The notes below the pieces were generated by a model, which worked only from the letters and a program-made list of their open reading frames with translations, had not been told where the DNA came from and did no database searches. From positions 1 to 64,000 of the forward strand of contig NZ_MAXC01000002.1 in the NCBI RefSeq assembly GCF_001693485.1: a stretch of 64,000 nt of DNA. Reading direction: 5' to 3'. This stretch comes from Bradyrhizobium sp. LMTR 3. GTDB lineage: Bacteria > Pseudomonadota > Alphaproteobacteria > Rhizobiales > Xanthobacteraceae. The position numbers were made by a program, and so were the translations under genes. Positions 58,679 to 64,000 of the stretch are shown here, in pieces (position 1 is the stretch's first letter; every line of letters begins with the position of its first letter).

Positions 58679-59283
58679 ATCGGCCCGCCCTGCAGCCACG
58701 CCGCACCGCGCGCATACAAGGCCTCGACCTCGGGTCCCTTCAGGCCGGGCATGTCGCGCTTGACCGTGTAGCCGATGCGGGTCTGCAAATAGGCGAGATG
58801 GCGGTAGCCCGGCGGGAATTGCTCGAGGAGAGTTTTGTCCAGTACCGGCGCCGTGCCCGGCGTGACAGGGTCCATGCGGTCCTTCTCATAGATCGGCTGG
58901 CGCAGCACGATGCCCCAGCGTCCCTCCCGCTTTTCGAGGAAGTCGTAGAATCTCCCGGTGCAGAGCACGTCGCACGGCACGCCCTCGACCTCGGCACGCT
59001 GCGAGATCGTCATTTTGGTCTGCGCAATCGCGCGGGCGCCTGCGAGGTCAACCGAGATGCCGCCGAGAAAATGCAGGATGCTGACGCCCTTGGCCCAGGC
59101 CTGCTTGCTGATTTCGATGAACTCGTCGCCGGTGCCCTGCGTCCAGGTCGCCATCATCCGGCCGTCCGGATGCCAGACCGTGCGGAAACGCTCCCAGTCT
59201 CCGGCATCGCGCCAGATCGCCCAGTTCTGCAACAATTCCCGGATCAGGCGATCGTCTTCAATCTCGGCGTCACTTATGGGCAT
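58675..59283 (-). CDS. SnoaL/NTF2-like protein
   Basis: 202 residues. An NTF2-like domain occupies about 10-135: EDDRLIRELLQNWAIWRDAG, DWERFRTVWHPDGRMMATWT, KGVSILHFLGGISVDLAGAR, and DVLCTGRFYDFLEKREGRWG; the rest is an extension (YEKDRMDPVTPGTAPVLDKT, PPGYRHLAYLQTRIGY). This plan is found in bile-acid or ring-hydroxylating-dioxygenase-beta-like isomerases and dehydratases. The D-W-E-R-F plus W-H-P-D-G pattern is common in aromatic-catabolism relatives. The start at 59283 (MPISDAEIEDDRL) is chosen. It converges on the MetE-like gene with a 4-nt overlap. Confidence 0.85.
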   Translation of the reverse strand: MPISDAEIEDDRLIRELLQNWAIWRDAGDWERFRTVWHPDGRMMATWTQGTGDEFIEISKQAWAKGVSILHFLGGISVDLAGARAIAQTKMTISQRAEVEGVPCDVLCTGRFYDFLEKREGRWGIVLRQPIYEKDRMDPVTPGTAPVLDKTLLEQFPPGYRHLAYLQTRIGYTVKRDMPGLKGPEVEALYARGAAWLQGGPI

Positions 59284-59364
59284 GCGCACATTTTCCCTTG
59301 GGACATATTTTCTCAAGCGTCCAAGAGCCATAGCCGTGGGGCTTCCACTGACAGGCCGGCGCCT

Positions 59365-59634
59365 TCACAACAGCTTCGCGCGGACGAACAGCGCACGCAA
59401 GGCGTCGGTCGCCTGCACGGTCAGCATCGCGTTATCAGCGGCGCCCTGCAGTGCTTGCACGGCCTCGGCATGCAGCGCGCGGAATTCGATCCATTCGATC
59501 GAGGAGAGATTGGTGATGAAGCGATAGGCCTGGCCGACGGTGGCGATCGACACCGTCCTGCCATTCAGGCTGATCTTGAAGAGCGCCCGCAGCGGGGTGT
59601 CGGAATCGGCGGCATCGCCCGCAACTGCGGTCAT
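59365..59634 (-). CDS. Small hypothetical protein, DUF982-like pattern
   Basis: 89 residues. PLRALFKISLNGRTVSIATV, GQAYRFITNLSSIEWIEFRA, LHAEAVQALQGAADNAMLTV, ATDALRALFVRAKLL. The spacing of an EA/QA helix, a central W, an A-x-x-A-L-x-G helix and a terminal A-x-x-A-F-x-x-A helix recalls DUF982 proteins of rhizobia, a tentative match by eye. Its ATG overlaps the stop of the upstream L,D-transpeptidase-like gene (ATGA), so the two are coupled and may work together. Function unknown. Confidence 0.65.
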   Translation of the reverse strand: MTAVAGDAADSDTPLRALFKISLNGRTVSIATVGQAYRFITNLSSIEWIEFRALHAEAVQALQGAADNAMLTVQATDALRALFVRAKLL

Positions 59635-60632
59635 GACGGAGATGGCGAACGCCGCGACGCGGTGAGGCCTTCGCGCAGACTCGGCACGACGACGAGCCGC
59701 TTGACCTCTCCGTTCCGGTAGGCCTGCAGGAACCTGTCGTAGTCCTTGATCGAGACGCAGCCGTTGGAATCACCGTTCGGCCCGAGCAGGTAGCTGTGCA
59801 CGAGCAGGCCCGTTCGCCCGTGCATTTCGTTTTCGCCAATCGGCGTCATGCGCAGCGCCGCGACACCGTGAAACAGTTTCTCGCGCGGCTTCAAATCGTA
59901 AACGTTCGGCGGGGTCGCGCCGACCATGCGCTGGTCGACATGCGCCGGATTGTCCATCAGGCTGCCCAGCCCCGAGTGTGCCTCGAGCTTGGTGCCGCTC
60001 GGCAGGTAAACGGCACGGGCCGAAATGTCGTAGACGGCGGTCTGACCATCATAGCCCAGCGCCGCCAGATCCTTGCGCTCGCTGAGCAGCCCATCCCCCG
60101 GCGTCAACGAGGCCAAGGAGAAGCGCATCGGCACCAGATCGGCAAGCTTGTCGAACATGGTGCGGTTGTCGGACGAAACCGGCGGCGGATCGCTTCTCGC
60201 CGACTGAAGGTTGGCCAGGACCGGCCGGGACCTCGGGAGCGGGATGGCCGCCTCGACCGTCGGGGCGGGCGGCGGGGGCTGCACGTTCTCCTCACGCGAC
60301 TGCTCCTCGCGCGATTGTCCGCCCAGCAGGATTTCGATGTACGCGAACTCCGCATCGAAGTCCGCGCGCTGCGGGCGGGCGGCGGCACGCCAGGGATAGT
60401 TGATGGTCAGCGAACGCCGCACCGAGCCGTGGCCGAAGCGCTCGTCGAACGAGGATGTGCTGCCGACATTCGCGGATGCGGGCTTGACCAAGCCGACCAC
60501 ATCGAAATCGGTCACCCAGGCAGCCAACCCCAAGGCCATGACGAGCGCCGTCGTGCCGAATGCCATCTCACGGAGCAATCGGGTACCGCGGCTTGACGCA
60601 AGCCCGGCTGCGCTGGTCTTGGCTCTATCCAT
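59631..60632 (-). CDS. DUF2778 (L,D-transpeptidase-like) membrane-anchored protein
   Basis: 333 residues: one N-terminal membrane anchor (about 24-44, FGTTALVMALGLAAWVTDFD), a proline- and charge-rich linker (about 95-150, with EEQSREENVQPPPPAPTVEA), then a catalytic domain from ~185 resembling DUF2778: HSGLGSLMDNPAHVDQRMVG, ATPPNVYDLKPREKLFHGVA, and LLGPNGDSNGCVSIKDYDRF with the nucleophile Cys in SNGCVSI, as in L,D-transpeptidases. Relatives include Tlde1-type peptidoglycan enzymes, but no secretion-system gene is nearby, so a self-acting envelope enzyme is more likely. ATGA overlap with the next gene. Confidence 0.82.
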   Translation of the reverse strand: MDRAKTSAAGLASSRGTRLLREMAFGTTALVMALGLAAWVTDFDVVGLVKPASANVGSTSSFDERFGHGSVRRSLTINYPWRAAARPQRADFDAEFAYIEILLGGQSREEQSREENVQPPPPAPTVEAAIPLPRSRPVLANLQSARSDPPPVSSDNRTMFDKLADLVPMRFSLASLTPGDGLLSERKDLAALGYDGQTAVYDISARAVYLPSGTKLEAHSGLGSLMDNPAHVDQRMVGATPPNVYDLKPREKLFHGVAALRMTPIGENEMHGRTGLLVHSYLLGPNGDSNGCVSIKDYDRFLQAYRNGEVKRLVVVPSLREGLTASRRSPSPS

Positions 60633-60820
60633 TCGTCCCCGGATCGGCGCTTCGGAATCGAATGATTCCTAAGGGATTCACCGAATAAGTCCCACCATAA
60701 TGCAAACCAAAGTAAGGCATAATCGAGACAGTCGCTCACGGCCATCATGACCGGCCGAATTCACAGGTTCAAGCCTCGTATTGGTAAACGGGCCGGGGTT
60801 TTCGACCAGCAGAGCCGCGC
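60633..60820. other. Intergenic, nothing recognised
   Basis: 188 nt of moderately AT-rich DNA at 60660-60740 upstream of the DUF2778 gene. No hairpin or clear promoter seen. Confidence 0.25.
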
Positions 60821-61246
60821 TCAAGGCCGGAGAATTGGATTGGTATTCGGTGCCGGCGCCTCTTCCATCTCGGCGTGCTCCGGCAGCTTATCGCCATGTA
60901 CGGCCAGCGCCGGCCCGATCCAGACCGGATCGGCCAGATGATCCCGGCGCGGATTGGTCGTATTCGGATGGACCAGAACGCTCAGATTGCCATGGTTGAG
61001 CATCAGCCAAGGCACCAGTTCGGGGAATATCTCGCGGGCAAAGGCGACCTGGTACATGGCCTGATCGTGCGGCCCGACCTTGACGTCGTGCCACCGTCCG
61101 AGCGTGACCGAAAAGCGCTCGCCGATCCACGTGCGCAGTTGCTCGGCCTCGGCCCGCGTGATCGCCGGATCGTAGTAGATGTGGGCGTGATAGCTGGCGA
61201 TTTCGCCTAGTGGTCGCGGACCCGTCGTTTCCGCCACACCTGTCAT
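60821..61246 (-). CDS. DOPA 4,5-dioxygenase family protein
   Basis: 141 residues from the ATG at 61246 (the ATG at 61270 is the alternative). Family marks: the H-x-H of SYHAHIYYD, HDVKVGPHDQAMYQVAF, MLNHGNLSVLVHPNTTNPRR and DHLADPVWIG. The His residues of YHAH and of VHPNT...RRDH would hold iron. The family cleaves catechol-type rings beyond the diol (extradiol), or acts on small aldehydes. It is the last gene of the P450 cluster, 78 nt after ferredoxin, so ring cleavage after hydroxylation is a fair hypothesis. Confidence 0.85.
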   Translation of the reverse strand: MTGVAETTGPRPLGEIASYHAHIYYDPAITRAEAEQLRTWIGERFSVTLGRWHDVKVGPHDQAMYQVAFAREIFPELVPWLMLNHGNLSVLVHPNTTNPRRDHLADPVWIGPALAVHGDKLPEHAEMEEAPAPNTNPILRP

Positions 61247-61324
61247 CTTAAGCGCTCCCAACACCGCCACCTCAATGCCGGATGGATGATCGCTGCAACC
61301 GGCGGCGTGGTCAATGTGCAGGTG

Positions 61325-61555
61325 TCAGCCGGCCGCCTCCGCCACCTCGACGATCTCGACCGCCAACTCCGGACAATTGGCCCTGGCGATCCATGCCTGG
61401 TCTTCGAGCGCGGGCGGAATCCGGCCGGAGCCGCGAACGCGCGCGTTGCCTAACTCATCCAGTTCGAACAGTTCGGGGGCCAGTGCATGGCAGCGCGCGT
61501 GGCCCTGGCACTTTTCCGGATCGATTCGGGCAGTGAGGACGCGATTTTCGCTCAT
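61325..61555 (-). CDS. P450-type 3Fe-4S ferredoxin
   Basis: 76 residues. The cluster motif is C-x-x-H-x-x-C-(x)n-C-P: CQGHARC then ANCPELAVEI, the H-containing variant known from soluble P450 redox partners. Body ALAPELFELDELGNARVRGS is typical. It passes electrons to the P450 encoded two genes upstream. No ferredoxin reductase is in the window. The start at 61555 (MSENRVLTARIDPEK) lies 4 nt after the SRPBCC stop, so the two are coupled. Confidence 0.92.
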   Translation of the reverse strand: MSENRVLTARIDPEKCQGHARCHALAPELFELDELGNARVRGSGRIPPALEDQAWIARANCPELAVEIVEVAEAAG

Positions 61556-61559
61556 GCTG

Positions 61560-62027
61560 CTACGCCTTGCCACTTTCGGAGAGTGCAAGGAAACGTTTTT
61601 CCACATTGCGCTTGATGTTCTGAAGCCCGATCATCGCTTCTTCGTCCATCCGCGCGACCTGCTCGGGGCTGGGCTCCAACGGCCGGTCGGGATTGCGCAA
61701 TGTCCGCGTATATTTCGTACCACCTGCTGTCACCTCGAAGGTGTAGCGGATGACGATCTTGCCGATGAAATCGGTATCTGCTTCGACGGTCCAGGTCCGG
61801 GGCGGGTCGCTTTCGGTGACCGTCCAGGCAAGACGGACTTCGCCGCGCTTGATATGCCATTGCTCACGGAAGGTCTCGCCGCGCAGCAACGGCCGGTCTT
61901 CGCCATCGATGTGACGGGAGGCGGCGAGCCATTCCGGCCAGGAGTTCGGATTGCAGACATAGTCGTAGACCGCTGAGGGCGGGGTCTCGACCGTGATGTC
62001 GTGGCTTCGCTGAAACGATACGCCCAT
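61560..62027 (-). CDS. SRPBCC-family (polyketide cyclase/START-like) protein
   Basis: 155 residues of the helix-grip fold: HDITVETPPSAVYDYVCNPN, SWPEWLAASRHIDGEDRPLL, GETFREQWHIKRGEVRLAWT, and the long C-terminal helix VARMDEEAMIGLQNIKRNVE. It encloses a hydrophobic cavity and may carry or cyclise a lipophilic intermediate. It sits between P450 and ferredoxin, 55 nt after the P450 stop, with a good GAAGG site, so it belongs to the pathway. No catalytic set is evident. Confidence 0.88.
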   Translation of the reverse strand: MGVSFQRSHDITVETPPSAVYDYVCNPNSWPEWLAASRHIDGEDRPLLRGETFREQWHIKRGEVRLAWTVTESDPPRTWTVEADTDFIGKIVIRYTFEVTAGGTKYTRTLRNPDRPLEPSPEQVARMDEEAMIGLQNIKRNVEKRFLALSESGKA

Positions 62028-62082
62028 TGCTGGTCCTTCTCTCAAGTTTTGAGTGCATGCAAAACCGGCGAGCGGTCCCGCC

Positions 62083-63267
62083 TCATCCGATCCTGATCGG
62101 CAAATTGCGGGGGCCGCGTACCGTGCCTTGTGACCATGTGGTGGGCTTCGAAGTATCGAGGGTGAAGGCAGGAATGCGCTTCAGCCATTCCTGCAATGCC
62201 ACCACCATTTCCATCCGCGCCAGGTTTGAGCCGATGCAGCGATGAATGCCGAGACCGAAAGCGGCATGCGGATTGTTCTTGCGGTCGATCAAGACCTTGT
62301 CGGCGCTGGGAAATTTTTCGGGGTCACGGTTGGCCGCCGGGAAAGACAGCAACACCATCTGTCCTTCCCGCATGGGGCAGCCACCGACATCGGTTGTCCT
62401 GGTGATCTCCCGTGCCATCGTCACCGGCGCATAGGCGCGCAGGAATTCCTCGACCGCGGTTGGAATCAATTCCGGCTCCGCGACGAGCCTCGCCCGATCC
62501 TGCTCGTGTGTCGCCAAATGCCACAGGGATGATCCGATCGCGCTCCAGGTGGTGTCGATGCCGGCCACCAGCAACAGGCGCAGGGCGCCGAGAACCTGAC
62601 GGTCCGAGAACGGCTCGCCGTCGGGAGAACGCGCCGCGATCAGGAAGCTGACGAGATCCTCGCCCGGATTTTCGCGACGTGCCTTGATCTGGACCTCGAA
62701 ATACGCGGCGATCGCCTCCTCCGCCTGCCGGAGCGCCTGCTCGTCGGTGACGCCGGTCTGCAGCGCCATCGTGATCCACTCGCGAAACTGATCGCCGTGC
62801 TCGGCCGGAATTCCCAGCATATGACTGATGATCAGCACGGGAATGTTCTGGGCGTAGTCGACCGCGCCATCGCACATGCGATTGGCGACGAAGCGGTCGA
62901 TCAGCTCATTGCAAACTGCCCGCGCCTTTGCTTCGAGCTTCGCGACGGCCTGCGGCGTGAAGGGCGGGATCAGGACCATCCGCATTGGGCGGTGGTTGGG
63001 CGGATCCGATGTAATCGGCGGCGAATTCACCCGATAATCGCCTTCGCGAACGACCACGCGCCGGGACGAGAAATGCTCGTAATCGTAGGCGATGTCGCGG
63101 ATGTCCTGATAGCGCGTCGGAAAGTAGACGCCTCTGTAGCGGTCCGTATGGGCTATCGAACACTGCCGCCGCAGACCGTCCCAGATTCCATAGGGGTCGC
63201 AGGTCCAGGCCGGATCAAGGTGATCCCAATCCGTGGCCCAATCGGAAACCGGAGGACGTGCGGTCAT
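62083..63267 (-). CDS. Cytochrome P450
   Basis: 394 residues, soluble bacterial class I P450. The heme-ligand Cys is C344 in FGLGIHRCIGSNLAR. The I-helix acid-Thr pair is AGIDTT (235-240), the K-helix ExxR is E274-F-L-R277, and the meander is PAANRDPEKF. The C-helix H-R is PNHRPMRM. It should hydroxylate a small hydrophobic or steroid/terpenoid-like substrate with electrons from the ferredoxin encoded next. No CYP family can be set by eye. It diverges from a GntR gene; the palindrome 63322-63343 between them is the likely control site. Confidence 0.95.
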   Translation of the reverse strand: MTARPPVSDWATDWDHLDPAWTCDPYGIWDGLRRQCSIAHTDRYRGVYFPTRYQDIRDIAYDYEHFSSRRVVVREGDYRVNSPPITSDPPNHRPMRMVLIPPFTPQAVAKLEAKARAVCNELIDRFVANRMCDGAVDYAQNIPVLIISHMLGIPAEHGDQFREWITMALQTGVTDEQALRQAEEAIAAYFEVQIKARRENPGEDLVSFLIAARSPDGEPFSDRQVLGALRLLLVAGIDTTWSAIGSSLWHLATHEQDRARLVAEPELIPTAVEEFLRAYAPVTMAREITRTTDVGGCPMREGQMVLLSFPAANRDPEKFPSADKVLIDRKNNPHAAFGLGIHRCIGSNLARMEMVVALQEWLKRIPAFTLDTSKPTTWSQGTVRGPRNLPIRIG

Positions 63268-63321
63268 TCTCGCTCCCGGGTAGATTCCTTCGCGGCCGGT
63301 CGATCTTTCCGACCGGGCTTG

Positions 63322-63343
63322 TGATATATCAGTTAATATATCA
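63322..63343. promoter_or_regulatory. Perfect palindromic operator between P450 and GntR genes
   Basis: tgatatat (63322-63329) and atatatca (63336-63343) are perfect 8-bp arms with a 6-nt spacer. They lie 55-76 nt before the P450 start and 18-39 nt before the GntR start. AT-rich in otherwise GC-rich DNA. A GntR-FCD dimer site is likely. Confidence 0.7.
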
Positions 63344-63360
63344 GAAATTCCACGTCAACC

Positions 63361-64000
63361 ATGATTCGAACGCCGGGGCCACACGCCTTGTCCAAAGCCG
63401 CAAAGAAATACAAAGCGCGCGAGCGCGAGCCGGCGGAAGCCGAAAGTCTCACCACGCGGGCCTACAGCGTGCTCGAAGAAATGATCTGTACGCTGCAATT
63501 GCCTCCCGGCACGCCGGTGTCGGAGGCAGAGCTTTCATCCCAACTCGGAATTGGCCGGACCCCGGTTCGCGAAGCCATGCAACGGCTGGCGCGGGAACGG
63601 CTTCTGCTGGTCCTGCCCCGCCGCGGCTGCATCGTTACGCCGATCAGGCCCGACGAAGAGGTGATGCTGATCGAGACGCGGCGCGCGATCGAGACGCTGG
63701 TGATGGAAACGGCAGCCGCGCGAGCCAGCGACTCCGAACGCAGGCAGTTTGGCGAGATCGCCGCCCGAATGAAGACCGCGCTGCGCACACAAGACTTCGA
63801 TGCCTTCGCGCAGCTCGATGCCGAGTTCAACCGCCTTTGCGTTGCCGCCTGCAAAAACGAGCTTGTGGGCTCGATGATGCAGGTGATCGCACCGCTCAAT
63901 CGCCGGTTCTGGTTTACCCATCACGGCCGAACGCTGTCGAAGGAAGGCGTGGAAGCGCATATCGAGATCGCGTTTGCGTTGTCGCGGGGCGACGCCAGGG
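63361..64000 (+). CDS. GntR-family (FCD) regulator, truncated by the window end
   Basis: Open to the last base, ~213 codons without a stop. N-terminal GntR HTH: LTTRAYSVLEEMICTLQLPP, GTPVSEAELSSQLGIGRTPV, REAMQRLARERLLLVLPRRG. The FCD domain follows: IRPDEEVMLIETRRAIETLV, DFDAFAQLDAEFNRLCVAAC, with acidic and His metal-ligand positions (D-A-E-F-N-R-L, EAHIEIA). It is divergent from the P450 operon across the palindrome, and likely represses it. The ATG at 63361 is used; a TTG at 63388 (LSKAAKK) is possible. Confidence 0.88.
   Translation, partial: MIRTPGPHALSKAAKKYKAREREPAEAESLTTRAYSVLEEMICTLQLPPGTPVSEAELSSQLGIGRTPVREAMQRLARERLLLVLPRRGCIVTPIRPDEEVMLIETRRAIETLVMETAAARASDSERRQFGEIAARMKTALRTQDFDAFAQLDAEFNRLCVAACKNELVGSMMQVIAPLNRRFWFTHHGRTLSKEGVEAHIEIAFALSRGDAR

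Noticed and set aside
59631-60632. DUF2778 protein as a type VI secretion effector
   Set aside because: No Tss, Hcp, VgrG or PAAR gene is nearby, the protein has its own membrane anchor, and the small partner lacks a periplasmic signal.

Overview
The window reads as chromosomal DNA of an alphaproteobacterium of the Bradyrhizobium type (Nitrobacteraceae). The grounds are high GC with strong codon bias, long antisense shadow frames, a rhizobial glpSTPQUV glycerol ABC-transporter locus, several small proteins of a kind I recall from Bradyrhizobium, and many dispersed palindromic repeats of the type that fills Bradyrhizobium intergenic regions. No rRNA, tRNA, CRISPR array, transposase or phage gene was seen. 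The taxonomic call is inference from gene content, not a database match.

Layout. 1-3027 is gene-poor: two hypothetical genes, a small Fis-type HTH protein and a composite dispersed repeat of about 900 bp with a rod-like hairpin core. 3028-4873 carries a minimal SPFH protein and an Old Yellow Enzyme reductase. 5011-16717 is the glycerol locus on the minus strand: glpR, then a roughly 3-kb foreign-looking block (ridA, an internally deleted LysR gene, a 65-bp scrap of glpR, an EamA exporter and a CGNR regulator), then glpD-glpS-glpT-glpP-glpQ-glpU-glpV, ending in an intrinsic terminator. Glycerol would enter through GlpSTPQUV, and GlpD would oxidise glycerol-3-phosphate under GlpR control; the glycerol kinase is not in the window.

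16.9-24.3 kb holds small envelope proteins and a coupled beta-oxidation operon (fadE-fadI-fadJ-thioesterase). 24.5-30.5 kb has a TAT-exported SMP-30 protein, a beta-lactamase-fold hydrolase, an ion channel with a C-terminal zinc ribbon, an L,D-transpeptidase and a flavin reductase. 30.6-35.7 kb is an MFP-RND-TetR efflux operon with a near-consensus sigma70 promoter overlapped by a palindromic operator. 35.8-48.7 kb is mixed housekeeping: a histone-H1-like protein, a YcaQ/AlkZ-type glycosylase, an OmpA-family protein, a PMT-type glycosyltransferase, a VOC protein, an enoyl-CoA hydratase, a cupin, a 2-hydroxyacid dehydrogenase, an FKBP, a GGT-like hydrolase, trhO, slyX and hemE.

48.8-64.0 kb is accessory catabolism. 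A MarR/enoyl-CoA hydratase/GMC oxidoreductase set diverges from a GntR-led operon that encodes a two-permease SsuA/Tau-type ABC importer, a NodB-fold deacetylase, an FAH-family hydrolase and a MetE-C-like protein. A second set (P450, SRPBCC protein, 3Fe-4S ferredoxin, DOPA-4,5-dioxygenase-like protein) diverges from a second, partial GntR gene across a palindromic operator. These two clusters are the best candidates for undescribed pathways. The clearest new structural observations are the complementary degeneracy of the GlpS/GlpT ATPases and the repeat-derived tail of GlpS.
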